The notes beneath the pieces are model-generated. The model was not told the origin of the DNA. It worked only from the letters and a program-made list of their open reading frames with translations, and searched no databases. 64,000 nucleotides of DNA, from assembly GCA_012103255.1 (NCBI GenBank), contig WLXD01000003.1:453984-517983 (forward strand), written 5' to 3'. This DNA is from Acidobacteriota bacterium. Lineage in GTDB: Bacteria > Acidobacteriota > UBA890 > WLXD01. Each line of letters starts with the position of its first letter. Position 1 is the first letter of the stretch. The position numbers were made by a program, and so were the translations under genes. This document shows positions 41,037 to 50,000 of the stretch, one piece after another.

Positions 41037-41780
41037 CTAGTCGCCGGTGACCTGGGAGCCTGGAGCAACCTCGTCCGTGCCATCGTCCGTGAATCGGACC
41101 CAGCACTTCGTGCCGCCGTCGTAGTCGAGAGCCCTCACTACCAGCGTGGCGTCGCGCCCGAACGCCTTGCACGGTGTCGTGCCCTCGGGATCCAAACCGC
41201 GCCAGATGCGGATGAAAGCGTTGTTCTCCCATTCCGCCTCGATCGTCGTTGAATCGGTGTGTCCCGGATACACGACGGTCTCGGATGGCAGTTGCATCAG
41301 AACGTCCATGATCGAACGTCGAAGATCCGCGTAGGTGGCGTGCCCAGGGGCCAAGGTGCCGCCTACCGTGCCCTGAAAGAGAGTGTCCCCCGTGAAAACG
41401 ATCTCGTCGTTGACCACGAGAGCGAGCATGCCGACCGAGTGACCGGGGGTGTGGAGTGCGCGAATCGTCAGATCACCGGACACAACCTCGTCGCCGTCGT
41501 TGAGGTCGTGCTGAATGTCATCGCAGTACGGGCGCTCCGCGGGATGTCCCCAAATCTCACAGCCGAACCGCTCGACGTAGTCAGCGTTGTGGATCACGTG
41601 ATCAACGTGGTGATGCGTGAGCAGAAGGTGCGTGATCGTGATGTCGTTGGTCTCGATCGCTTCCAGGATCGGCTCGAGCGGGCCGCCGGAGTCAATCAGG
41701 ACGCCGTGTCCACCCGGCCGGTCGGCGACCACGTAGGAGTTCGACAGGTATCCGTCGCTCATGCTGCGCTGAATGATCAT
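41037..41780 (-). CDS. MBL-fold metallohydrolase (glyoxalase II-like)
   Basis: 247 residues. The metal motif is L-L-T-H-H-H-V-D-H-V (about 55-63), with later ligands in H-T-P-G-H-S-V-G, F-T-G-D-T-L-F and Y-P-G-H-T-D-S-T. Start region S-N-S-Y-V-V-A and D-S-G-G match hydroxyacylglutathione-hydrolase relatives. A C-terminal ~45-residue extension is not typical. Sitting 17 bp behind a class III alcohol dehydrogenase, it probably hydrolyses the thioester (S-formyl-thiol) that enzyme makes; a similar dehydrogenase/MBL pair is known from mycothiol users. Confidence 0.85.
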   Translation of the reverse strand: MIIQRSMSDGYLSNSYVVADRPGGHGVLIDSGGPLEPILEAIETNDITITHLLLTHHHVDHVIHNADYVERFGCEIWGHPAERPYCDDIQHDLNDGDEVVSGDLTIRALHTPGHSVGMLALVVNDEIVFTGDTLFQGTVGGTLAPGHATYADLRRSIMDVLMQLPSETVVYPGHTDSTTIEAEWENNAFIRIWRGLDPEGTTPCKAFGRDATLVVRALDYDGGTKCWVRFTDDGTDEVAPGSQVTGD

Positions 41781-41797
41781 CCTGCAGTTTCCCTTGC

Positions 41798-42901
41798 TCA
41801 GAACGTGATGACCGAACGGATGCCGTCCTGCGCTTCCATCAAGTCAAAGCCCTTCATCACTTCGTCGAGGCTCAGATGGTGCGAAACGAACCCGTCGAGA
41901 TCGAGTTTCCCGTCCATATACATATCCACGAATTGCGGAACGTGTGTGCGCCCCTTCGCCCCACCGAAGCTTCCGCCCTGCACGGTGCGACCCGTGATGA
42001 GGAGTCGCGGAACGATGTCGAGGGTCTCGCCCTTGCCCGCTACGCCAAGCACCGTGCACACGCCCCAGCCGAAACGGGCAGCTTCGACGGCCTGTTGCAT
42101 CACCGCCGTGATACCCGTTGCTTCGAAGGTGTAGTCCACGCCATTGCCGCCTGTCATCTCGAGGATCCTTTCGACAGCGTCCGACCCACCCGGGAACAGA
42201 TGTGTGGCGCCATAGCTCTCCGCGATCGCGAGGCGCTCGGGCGAGTTGTCGACGGCAATAATGGTTTCGGCTCCTGCGATCTGGCTCCCCGCCACGGCCC
42301 CGAGCCCCACGAGGCCGCATCCGAAGACGGCGACGCTCGAACCCGGCTCGACCGAGGCTCTGTGAATGGCGGCGGCCAGGCCCGTGGTGGCCCCGCAGGC
42401 GAGTGTGCAGATCTTGTCGAGCGGAGCAGTCGAGTCGACCTTCGCGAGGGCAATCTCGGGCATTACCGTGTACTCGGCGAACGTACTCGTACCCATGAAG
42501 TGGCGCACGGGTTCACCGTCTATCGAGAGTCGCGGGGTTCCGTCCGGGAGAAACCCCTGCCCCTGCTGCTCACGAATCGCGGTGCAAATGTTGGTCTTGC
42601 CACTGGAGCAATGATCGCAAGCACCGCACTCGGGAGAGAACAGCGTGATCACATGATCGCCGGGGCGCAGCGAAGTGACGCCCTCGCCGACTTCTTCAAC
42701 CACGCCCGCGCCCTCGTGGCCGAGCACGGTCGGTGCGTAGCCGCTCGGGTCGACGCCGCTCCAGGTGTAGAGATCGGTGTGGCAAACGCCGCAGGCGTGA
42801 ATCTTGACAAGCACCTCGCCCGGCTTCGGCGGGGCCAGATCCAGCTCGCGGATAGCCATGGGCTTGCCGAACTCTTCCAACAAAGCGGCTCGAATCTTCA
42901 T
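41798..42901 (-). CDS. class III alcohol dehydrogenase / S-(hydroxymethyl)thiol dehydrogenase
   Basis: 367 residues from ATG 42901 with GAGGAG upstream. Catalytic zinc ligands lie in A-C-G-V-C-H-T-D and G-H-E-G-A-G-V-V, structural zinc cysteines in S-P-E-C-G-A-C-D-H-C-S-S-G-K-T-N-I-C, NAD loop G-C-G-L-V-G-L-G. F-M-G-T-S-T-F-A-E-Y-T-V and T-N-I-C-T-A-I-R are signatures of glutathione-dependent formaldehyde dehydrogenase (FrmA/AdhC). It oxidises the formaldehyde-thiol adduct and can reduce S-nitrosothiols. Whether the thiol is glutathione or another is not shown. Confidence 0.92.
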   Translation of the reverse strand: MKIRAALLEEFGKPMAIRELDLAPPKPGEVLVKIHACGVCHTDLYTWSGVDPSGYAPTVLGHEGAGVVEEVGEGVTSLRPGDHVITLFSPECGACDHCSSGKTNICTAIREQQGQGFLPDGTPRLSIDGEPVRHFMGTSTFAEYTVMPEIALAKVDSTAPLDKICTLACGATTGLAAAIHRASVEPGSSVAVFGCGLVGLGAVAGSQIAGAETIIAVDNSPERLAIAESYGATHLFPGGSDAVERILEMTGGNGVDYTFEATGITAVMQQAVEAARFGWGVCTVLGVAGKGETLDIVPRLLITGRTVQGGSFGGAKGRTHVPQFVDMYMDGKLDLDGFVSHHLSLDEVMKGFDLMEAQDGIRSVITF

Positions 42902-43010
42902 CGGTCTCCTCGATTCGCGGCGAAGGATGTTGCCGGCACTTCGCTCCGGTACCGGCGCAGCGGCCGGACGGTACCATACGTCGTCTCCGGCCCCCAGAGC
43001 GAGGAATCGC

Positions 43011-44021
43011 ATGCCAGCCAGCACTGAGTCCACTCCGTTGCCAGGCCGTCGAATCTACACATTCGCAGATTCCGGTGCCGGCCTGCGCGCCGTCCTGATC
43101 ATCGATGGCATGAGCGATCGAATCGCAGCGGGCGGCACACGCACCCGGACCTACCCGAGCCTGGAGGCGGCCGTAACCGATGCCGGAGAACTGGCTCGCG
43201 CGATGTCGCTCAAGGCAGCGATCGCCGGCGTCGGAACCGCAGGCGCGAAGATGGTGGTGATGGACCATGACGGACTCGATCGCGAGGCTGCATTCCGCGC
43301 GCTCGGCCGACACGTACAGTCGATGGCCGGCACCTTCTACACTGCCGGCGACCTGGGCACGACGGTGGACGATCTGCTCGCGATGGCCGAGACGACAGAG
43401 TTCGTGACCACCAGGGAGCCCGAACTCGGGGACGCGGTAGGCCGTGGCGTTCGCGCCTGCGCTGCAGCATGCGCCCGGGCTCGCGGACACGAAGGGCTCG
43501 CCGGACTTCGAGTCGCCATCCAGGGCTGCGGTGCCATGGGCGTCGGTGTTGCACGGGCGATGGCAGAGGCAGGAACCGAACTCCTGGTGGCAAACGTGAA
43601 CGCGGAAGCCGCCAGTGCAGTGGCCGCGGAGACCGGCGCGCAGGTGGTGGCGCCTGAAGACATCCTCGCTGCCGACGCCGACATCGTGGCCCCATGCGCC
43701 ATTGGCGGCGCGCTGACGGACGAAGCCATCGACGCAATGCGCGCCTGGGCTGTCTGTGGCGCGGCCAACAACGTACTGGCGGATCAGACTGGAGCGGCGC
43801 GACTCCGGTCGCGAGACATCATGTTCGTTCCCGATTTCCTGGCCTCCGCTGGCGCTCTGATTGCCGGGATCTGCGAAATCCGCGGGAGCGCCCAGGCCGA
43901 GAACCTGATCGAGGCGCTCGGGACGACCACCACTGAAGTCCTCGCACGTTCGGTCGAGCGCGATATCACGACGACCGCGGCCGCCACGGCCATCGCGGCC
44001 GAGAAGAGTCCCAGTAGCTAG
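43011..44021 (+). CDS. Glu/Leu/Phe/Val dehydrogenase family protein
   Basis: 336 residues from ATG 43011 with GAGG upstream, divergent from the adhC-like gene. Substrate and catalytic lysines appear as M-S-L-K-A-A-I-A-G and A-G-A-K-M-V-V; D-L-G-T-T-V-D-D-L matches the leucine dehydrogenase T-x-x-D-x-G-T-T-x-D-D-M motif. The NAD fold has G-C-G-A-M-G-V-G and later C-G-A-A-N-N-V-L (catalytic loop). It should reversibly deaminate a branched-chain or aromatic amino acid with NAD. Slightly shorter than the usual 360 residues, mainly at the N-terminus. Confidence 0.88.
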   Translation: MPASTESTPLPGRRIYTFADSGAGLRAVLIIDGMSDRIAAGGTRTRTYPSLEAAVTDAGELARAMSLKAAIAGVGTAGAKMVVMDHDGLDREAAFRALGRHVQSMAGTFYTAGDLGTTVDDLLAMAETTEFVTTREPELGDAVGRGVRACAAACARARGHEGLAGLRVAIQGCGAMGVGVARAMAEAGTELLVANVNAEAASAVAAETGAQVVAPEDILAADADIVAPCAIGGALTDEAIDAMRAWAVCGAANNVLADQTGAARLRSRDIMFVPDFLASAGALIAGICEIRGSAQAENLIEALGTTTTEVLARSVERDITTTAAATAIAAEKSPSS

Positions 44022-44869
44022 CGCTCCAGGCTCGGGTGAAGTCCCTCGGCGACCTGCCACAGAAGCCGCACCACCCGCGGAGACGGGCGCAGCGACCAGC
44101 TCGCGTCCAGAACAACTACCCGAACCTCTGAGAAACCCGGCAGCGCCCGCCACTCTGCCGTTACGGCGTCCGGATTGGCGTCCGGCGACGTGGCCTCAAT
44201 CACAACCTGAGGGCGGCGGGCGAGCACAGCCTCGAGTCCGCTCTTGAACGACTGCTGGCCGATCTCGCTGAAGACATTCTCGCCGCCCGAGATGTCCACG
44301 ACGTCGTGCAGGAACCCAACTCCTCCGCTCACCCACAATTCTGCAAAAGCACCCGGCCGTCGTCCGAACACCGCCAAGGCCGTGACTGTCGGCTGGCCCG
44401 CAACTGCGGCGCGCACCTCGTTGACGACTTGCTCGACCTCCGCCGCCACAGCCTCGGCACCCGGAACGCCGAGCACGTTGCCGAGCGTGCGCACATCGTG
44501 CAGGAGTTCGCCAATCGAGCCCGTCTTGAACGAATAGGTGCTGATACCGGCAGCATCCAGCTGAGTTGCCAGAGTGCGCTGCGAGGGGTCGATGATCACC
44601 AGGTCGGGGCGCAGAGCGAGAATCGCTTCGAGATTCGGATCGATCAGACCGCCAATGCGGGGCAACTCGTGCACCGCTTCCGGGAAGTCGTCGTAGTCGC
44701 CTACGCCGACCACAAGATCGCCGGCTCCGATCGCGAACAGCGCCTCGGTCGCCGCCGGCACCAATGAGGCCACGCGGCGCGAGTTGGATTCCTGCGCTCG
44801 CAACGGCGCCCATGCAACGGCGAATACGACCAGCACGAGTCCGAGTGGCCGCATCAGAGTTCTACCCAC
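44018..44869 (-). CDS. btuF: vitamin B12 ABC transporter substrate-binding protein
   Basis: 283 residues with a signal peptide (L-G-L-V-L-V-V-F-A-V-A-W-A). Domain PF01497: R-V-A-S-L-V-P-A-A-T-E-A-L-F-A-I-G, V-V-G-V-G-D-Y-D-D-F-P and G-G-x-I-D-P-N-L-E-A-I-L. Helical-backbone class III binding protein that hands cobalamin to the permease. Last gene of the riboswitch-controlled btuDCF operon (8-bp overlap with btuC). Convergent stop overlap with the preceding dehydrogenase gene. Confidence 0.88.
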   Translation of the reverse strand: MGRTLMRPLGLVLVVFAVAWAPLRAQESNSRRVASLVPAATEALFAIGAGDLVVGVGDYDDFPEAVHELPRIGGLIDPNLEAILALRPDLVIIDPSQRTLATQLDAAGISTYSFKTGSIGELLHDVRTLGNVLGVPGAEAVAAEVEQVVNEVRAAVAGQPTVTALAVFGRRPGAFAELWVSGGVGFLHDVVDISGGENVFSEIGQQSFKSGLEAVLARRPQVVIEATSPDANPDAVTAEWRALPGFSEVRVVVLDASWSLRPSPRVVRLLWQVAEGLHPSLER

Positions 44870-45881
44870 GTCCCACCTCGCGCCTGAGCAAGAGAATCAA
44901 GAAGAACGGCCCACCCAGACAAGCCGTGAGAATGCCAACCGGTAGCTCGACCGGTCGCAGCAACCAGCGCGACAGGAGATCGCAAAGGACGAGAAAACCC
45001 GCGCCGCCGACCAACGCCCCGGGCAAGACGACACGGTAGTCAACGCCGCCGAGCAGCCGCACCGCGTGAGGCACCAGGATCCCCACGAAGCCCACAGGAC
45101 CAGCGACGGCCACCGCAACACCGGTCAGCCACGATGCCCATAGCAGTCCGGTTCGTGTCTCGCGAGCAGCATCAACGCCATGTGCCTGGGCCTCGTCGAG
45201 TCCGAGGCTCATGAGATTGAACATCCGTCCGCGACGCAGCAGTACCATCCACGCTGGCGCACTGGCGACAAGTTGGATCGCGAGTAATCGATACGTGGCG
45301 CCTTCGAGGTCGCCCATCATCCAGCGCACCATGCGGGCCGTCGCGGTGTAGTCGGCGAAGTACTGCACCAGCAGCACCGCAGCCCCGATCGTGAAGTTGA
45401 GCGTTACGCCCGCGAGAAGCAGCACGGCCGGCGGCGTTCCGCCTCTGCGTGTCGCCAGAGCCATCACCAGCAGCGTCGTCAGAAGCGCCCCGACGAGCGC
45501 CGCCGCCGGCACCGTGAACTCAGCGAGCCCACCGGCGGGTACGAAACGGATCACCAGGAAGGTCATGAGACTCGCGCCCGCGGTGATCCCGAGTGTGTAG
45601 GGACTGGCCAGCGGGTTACGCAACAGCGACTGATAGGTGGCGCCAGCGAGCGCCAACGATGCTCCGACGATGGCGGCGAGCAACACCCGCGGCAACCGCG
45701 CCATGAAGAAGATCGCCGCGGCCGGGTTTTCGTCCCACGCGAATGGCGCGGCCCAGACGGCGGCGAGATCGAGATCCGTGGCGCCGATCGTGGGACCCAG
45801 CACGAAGCCCACACCGAGCAATGCACCAGCGGCTGCGAGAACCCGGGCGCGGCGCTGTCGTGCGGTCGCCAGCGCGTTCAT
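44862..45881 (-). CDS. btuC: vitamin B12 ABC transporter permease (FecCD family)
   Basis: 339 residues with nine to ten membrane helices. R-L-P-R-V-L-L-A-A-I-V-G-A-S-L-A-L-A-G is the FecCD opening motif; F-V-G-I-L-V-P-H-A-V-R and A-H-G-V-D-A lie at the ATPase-contact loops. Its ATG overlaps btuD by 4 bases. The iron-siderophore specificity of some relatives is ruled out here mainly by the cobalamin riboswitch upstream. Confidence 0.9.
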   Translation of the reverse strand: MNALATARQRRARVLAAAGALLGVGFVLGPTIGATDLDLAAVWAAPFAWDENPAAAIFFMARLPRVLLAAIVGASLALAGATYQSLLRNPLASPYTLGITAGASLMTFLVIRFVPAGGLAEFTVPAAALVGALLTTLLVMALATRRGGTPPAVLLLAGVTLNFTIGAAVLLVQYFADYTATARMVRWMMGDLEGATYRLLAIQLVASAPAWMVLLRRGRMFNLMSLGLDEAQAHGVDAARETRTGLLWASWLTGVAVAVAGPVGFVGILVPHAVRLLGGVDYRVVLPGALVGGAGFLVLCDLLSRWLLRPVELPVGILTACLGGPFFLILLLRREVGRG

Positions 45882-46642
45882 CGGGCGGACTCCCGCGTCG
45901 GCGCCGCGGCGCCGAATCGTTCGGTGCCGTACGCAGCGTTCAGGAGTTCGTCGTCGAGAATCTGGCCGGGGTCGCCCTGGGCGATGAATTCGCCCCGCCG
46001 CAACACGACCACAGAGTCCGCAAGCGCCCGCACGAACGACAGTCGATGACTGCTGATGACCAGCGAGACGCCCTGGTCGCGGAGTTCCCCGAGAGTCGCG
46101 GTGAAATCGAGTACGAAGCCCGGATCAAGCGCGGCCAAGGGTTCATCGAGCAACAAGAGGGAGGGATCGCCAACCAGCGCCCGCGCCAACAGCACTCGAC
46201 GTTGCTCGCCACCCGACAGCTCGGCGAACGAACGTCTGAGCAGGTGTAGCGAGTCGATGCGCCGTAGAGCTCTCGCCACGGCAAGCCATTCGCTGCGCCC
46301 TTCCCAATGACGCGCGGGCAGGAGCGAATACAGCCCCATCAAGACGATCTCGTGCACCGCGAAGCCGGTCGCGCGTGGAATCCGCTGCGGCAAGTAGCCG
46401 ATCAACCGAGCCCTATCTCCGGCAGCGAGGTCGGCGACATTCTGATCGCCATAGCGAACCGTTCCCGAATCGGGCGACAACAAACCCGCGAGGAGCTTCA
46501 GCAGGGTGGTCTTGCCGGCGCCGTTGGCACCGAGGAGCCCCACACATGATCCGGGTGAGACGTTGAGAGCAACCTGGCGCACCACAGGCTCAACGTAGGC
46601 GAACGACGCATCGCTGACGTTCAGCGACGACTCAGCCCGCAT
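45878..46642 (-). CDS. btuD: vitamin B12 ABC transporter ATP-binding protein
   Basis: 254 residues. Walker A G-A-N-G-A-G-K-T-T, Q-loop L-P-Q-R, signature L-S-G-G-E-Q-R-R, Walker B L-L-L-L-D-E-P and H-loop S-S-H-R-L-S are all intact. First gene after the cobalamin riboswitch, so the operon order is D-C-F, unlike the common F/C/D arrangements. Couples ATP hydrolysis to cobalamin import across the inner membrane. Confidence 0.92.
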   Translation of the reverse strand: MRAESSLNVSDASFAYVEPVVRQVALNVSPGSCVGLLGANGAGKTTLLKLLAGLLSPDSGTVRYGDQNVADLAAGDRARLIGYLPQRIPRATGFAVHEIVLMGLYSLLPARHWEGRSEWLAVARALRRIDSLHLLRRSFAELSGGEQRRVLLARALVGDPSLLLLDEPLAALDPGFVLDFTATLGELRDQGVSLVISSHRLSFVRALADSVVVLRRGEFIAQGDPGQILDDELLNAAYGTERFGAAAPTRESAR

Positions 46643-46691
46643 CGGAGACCCGACGGCCGCAGCGCAACACCATGTCCCTAACCCTCGAGGG

Positions 46692-46870
46692 CCGACCCCG
46701 AAGGGCCGGTGACGGTCTCCTGGCTTACGGATCGTCCTACTAGCCGTCGCCTTCCCAGGTCACCCCCGGTGGCGTTCCGGGCCTCGCGGCCCTCGGACGG
46801 TGTTCGTCCCCGTTCACAGTTGCGGGGCAGCGCGGGATTCACACCCGCTTCCCGTTTTGAAACGTGGCCC
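46692..46870 (-). ncRNA. cobalamin riboswitch controlling btuDCF
   Basis: On the minus strand the conserved core reads GGGTGTGAATCCCGC, then CTGCCCCGCAACTGTGA, and ends in the B12 box GCCAGGAGACC (46714-46724). Directly after it, CCGGCCC and GGGTCGG (46692-46709) form a 7-bp hairpin with a UUCG loop. GGTCTCC next to the btuD ATG (46644-46650) is an exact complement of GGAGACC in the B12 box, perhaps part of the switching. No T tract, so control is probably at translation. When B12 is abundant the switch should reduce btuDCF expression. Confidence 0.92.
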
Positions 46871-46891
46871 GCTTATACCATGGTCTGCGCG

Positions 46892-48541
46892 ATGCCAACA
46901 ACGAAGACTCTTCAGATCCGCAACGCGCGCCTCTACGACGGCGACGGCGTTCAACCTGTGTCCGCAGACCTCGTTGTCTCCGGCAGCAGGGTTGCCGCCG
47001 TGCTCCCGGCAGGGTCGCCCGTGGCGACGGACGCGACGCTCGACGCCGACGGCCTGTGCGCGGCCCCAGGCTTCGTGGACATCCATTCGCACTCCGACGG
47101 CGCGCTGGCCCATCCGGCCGCGGCAGAGCTGCTCGAACCGTTTCTCCTGCAAGGCATCACTACCCAGATCATCGGTAATTGCGGACTCGGCGTCGCGCCG
47201 GCGCCACGCCACCGTCGCGCCGACCTCGCGGCGTTCATGGCGCTCATCATTCCGCCGGGTATGGACTTCATCTGGGAGACATTCGATGAGTACATGGAGA
47301 CGCTCGAGCGGAACCCGCTGCCTCTGAATGTGGCCGCGCTGGCCCCGCACGGGAGTCTCCGCTGCGCAGTATCCGGCACCGAACCTGGTCCCGCGAAAGA
47401 GGCGAACCTCGACGCGATGGCGCAGGAGTTGCGCGCTGCGCTCGCGGCCGGAGCGTTTGGACTGTCGGCGGGCCTCATCTACCCACCCGGGATGTGGGCC
47501 GACACCGATGAGCTGGTTGTACTGTGCGACGAGGTTGCGGCTGTCGACGGCGTGTTCGGCTGTCACGTCCGCGGCTCAAGCGAACTTGCTCTCGATGCCG
47601 AACGCGAGCTGCTGGAGATCGGAACTCGCACGGGCGTGCGCCTGCAACATTCTCACCACGAGGCATTCGGCCCCGGGTACTGGCACCTGGCGCACGAAAC
47701 CCTCCGGATGGAAGACGAGGCCCGGGCGCAGGGCATCGACATTGCCTCAGACGTGGTGCCGTACCACGCGGTCAACACCACGCTTCTGGCCGTATTCCCG
47801 CCATGGAGTCTGGCGGGAGGTGTTGGCGAGTTGTGCAACCGACTCGCGGACCCGGCCCAGCTCGCCCGCATCGACGACGAGATCCACAACCGCGTCCCCA
47901 CGTGGCCACCCTGGCATGACGGCTGGGCCCACAACCTGGTGCGCGCCGGCGGCTGGGACAACATCGTGCCACTGCATGCCCGCAGCGAGAGCCATGGCGG
48001 CTGGCTGGGGCGGAGTCTTACCGACACCGCCGCGGCCGAGAGCAAGTCGCCACTGGCGTGCGCCGTCGAACTGATCGCCGCCTCCGAGGGCGACGTCATG
48101 GCCCGGTACCACGGAATCAGCGGAGCCCCTGGCGACGAGGGGACGTTGCGCGAGCTACTGGTGCACGAGCATCACAGCATCGGAGTGGACGTGATCCTCA
48201 AGGGTGAGGGCGTCGCGCACCCCGGTGGCTTCGGCGCCATGCCGAGAGTTCTGGGCCACTACGCGCGTGAAGCCGGATGGCTCGACCTCGGAAAGGCTAT
48301 TCGCAAGATCACGTCGATGCCGGCGGCCCGGATCGGTGTGCCACGCGGGCGCCTCGGGGCGGGCACCGCCGCCGACATCGTGTTGTTCGACCCCGACACC
48401 GTTGACGAACGCGGCACATATTCACGACCGGACCGGCGTCCTGGCGGCATCGAGCACGTCTTCATCAATGGCACGCACGTCGTCGACCGCGGTCAGCTAC
48501 TTCGTCGGGATGCCGGCCAGCTCCTGCGGAGAGGCGCCTAG
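46892..48541 (+). CDS. N-acyl-D-amino-acid deacylase (D-aminoacylase)
   Basis: 549 residues from ATG 46892; an ATG at 46880 is possible and there is no clear ribosome site. TATACC at 46874-46879 could be a -10 box and would make the message nearly leaderless. Metal motif G-F-V-D-I-H-S-H-S-D-G (~60), G-N-C-G-L-G-V, H-V-R-G-S-S, H-S-H-H-E and S-A-G-L-I-Y-P-P-G-M are the D-aminoacylase/AmdA signatures. It removes acyl groups from N-acyl-D-amino acids, freeing D-amino acids from wall or protein waste. The C-terminus contains a short duplicated tail (Q-L-L-R-R-D-A, Q-L-L-R-R-G-A). Convergent 4-bp overlap with the permease gene. Confidence 0.9.
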   Translation: MPTTKTLQIRNARLYDGDGVQPVSADLVVSGSRVAAVLPAGSPVATDATLDADGLCAAPGFVDIHSHSDGALAHPAAAELLEPFLLQGITTQIIGNCGLGVAPAPRHRRADLAAFMALIIPPGMDFIWETFDEYMETLERNPLPLNVAALAPHGSLRCAVSGTEPGPAKEANLDAMAQELRAALAAGAFGLSAGLIYPPGMWADTDELVVLCDEVAAVDGVFGCHVRGSSELALDAERELLEIGTRTGVRLQHSHHEAFGPGYWHLAHETLRMEDEARAQGIDIASDVVPYHAVNTTLLAVFPPWSLAGGVGELCNRLADPAQLARIDDEIHNRVPTWPPWHDGWAHNLVRAGGWDNIVPLHARSESHGGWLGRSLTDTAAAESKSPLACAVELIAASEGDVMARYHGISGAPGDEGTLRELLVHEHHSIGVDVILKGEGVAHPGGFGAMPRVLGHYAREAGWLDLGKAIRKITSMPAARIGVPRGRLGAGTAADIVLFDPDTVDERGTYSRPDRRPGGIEHVFINGTHVVDRGQLLRRDAGQLLRRGA

Positions 48542-49827
48542 CTCTCTGCACGCCCCGTCATCGCGTACAGAACGCCGCCCACGACCAGCGCGATCGCTCC
48601 GGCAGCTAGCGACACGGCGTCCGCCCCGAGAATGATCGCGCCGCCCACGAGAACCGCGAGCACCGGCACCAGCAGGCCACCCGGCGTCTGGAAGCCCTCC
48701 ATCTCGGACGGCCGCTTGCGCAACACCGGCACAGCCGCACATGTGGCCAGATAGAAGATGAGCCGGGCCACGGCGCTCACCTTGGCCATTTGCTCGAACG
48801 ATCCTGAGACGGCCAACGCGAGCGCGATCGCAGCGTAGATCAGGATCGACACATCGGGCGTGCGGAAGCGCTCGCTCACGTGTGCAAACCAGCGCGGCGC
48901 CTGGCCGCCCACAGCGAGCGCATAGGTCACCCGCGGCCCCGCCAGCATCGTCCCGGAACACGCCCCGGCGATCGAAATCAGCCCGCCGAGCGCAACTAGG
49001 GTGCCGCCGAGCGGGCCGAGGAAGACACCGGCGGCGTCGGCCACTGGCGTTTCCGACCCAGCCACCCCGGGGAGGGTGCCTGCCGTGACGTACTGCACGG
49101 CGACGAACACCAGACACACGATTCCGATGGTCGACAGAAGCGCGATCGGCACGTCACGACGTGGCGAGCGCGCCTCCCCCGCAGGCAGCGTAACGAGCTC
49201 GAAACCGCCGAAAGCGAACATCAGCAGGAGCACGGCCTCTCCCGCGGCAGCATCAATTACAGGACGCGACCCTGTGAAAACCGTCGGATCGACAGCGAAG
49301 AGCCCGAGCAGAACGAACGCCAACAGGGGTACGAGCTTGGCCACCGTGAAGAAGTTGATGGTCCACGAGCCGTAGCGCACGCCGAGCAGGTTGATCGTCG
49401 CGAGCACCCCGATCACGGCCGTGACGATGACCACGCGGCCCGGCCCGGCGCCCGCGCCAGGCAGGAAGAATCCCAGATATCGAGCCAGGGCGTTGGCGAG
49501 TGCCGCCAGCGACGCCAATCTCGTGAGCCACAGCATCCAGGCGACCTCGAACCCCACGAACGGGCCGAAGGCTTCGCGGGCGTACACGTAGGGGCCACCT
49601 GCACGACGGAACCTCGTGGCCACCTCGGCGAAGCACAGCACGATCAGTGCGTTGGCAATTCCCGCGTACACCACTGGCCAAAGGCTGTTGACGACCCCGA
49701 CCAGCGTCGCTACGGCTGCCGGGAGCACGAAAATTCCGCTCCCGATAACCTGATTCACGCCCACCGCAGTGAGGTCCCAGCGGCCAAGAACTCGCGCCAG
49801 GCCGCCGTCGTTGCTGTCTGCACTCAT
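48538..49827 (-). CDS. APC superfamily amino acid permease
   Basis: 429 residues with twelve helices. V-I-G-S-G-I-F-V-L-P opens helix 1, as in APC family transporters; F-A-F-G-G-F-E-L-V-T-L-P-A-G-E near helix 6 and G-T-M-L-A-G-P-R in the middle are typical. Probably imports an amino acid by H+ symport. Convergent with D-aminoacylase, which suggests related substrates. Confidence 0.9.
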   Translation of the reverse strand: MSADSNDGGLARVLGRWDLTAVGVNQVIGSGIFVLPAAVATLVGVVNSLWPVVYAGIANALIVLCFAEVATRFRRAGGPYVYAREAFGPFVGFEVAWMLWLTRLASLAALANALARYLGFFLPGAGAGPGRVVIVTAVIGVLATINLLGVRYGSWTINFFTVAKLVPLLAFVLLGLFAVDPTVFTGSRPVIDAAAGEAVLLLMFAFGGFELVTLPAGEARSPRRDVPIALLSTIGIVCLVFVAVQYVTAGTLPGVAGSETPVADAAGVFLGPLGGTLVALGGLISIAGACSGTMLAGPRVTYALAVGGQAPRWFAHVSERFRTPDVSILIYAAIALALAVSGSFEQMAKVSAVARLIFYLATCAAVPVLRKRPSEMEGFQTPGGLLVPVLAVLVGGAIILGADAVSLAAGAIALVVGGVLYAMTGRAES

Positions 49828-50000
49828 GATGCGTCCCCTGGTAACGAGCCAATCCGCCGCCTAAGGTGGCGTGGACGGGGCGCCCAGCCTAGCAAGAAAG
49901 GTGGGCAGAAAGTGCAACCGAGCACCTGAACCCGGCGTCGAACGAAGCAGAACGGGCTCAACAGGCCCATCGCTAAACCGTTCCAACTCGAGAGATCGCA

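Noticed and set aside
41876-43027. Plus-strand frame of 383 codons opposite the class III alcohol dehydrogenase
   Set aside because: No homology signals; antisense to a gene with all zinc ligands and a good ribosome site.
42696-44153. Minus-strand frame of 485 codons opposite the leucine-dehydrogenase-like gene
   Set aside because: Spans two genes antisense, Gly/Arg/Cys-rich composition, no start signal; shadow.
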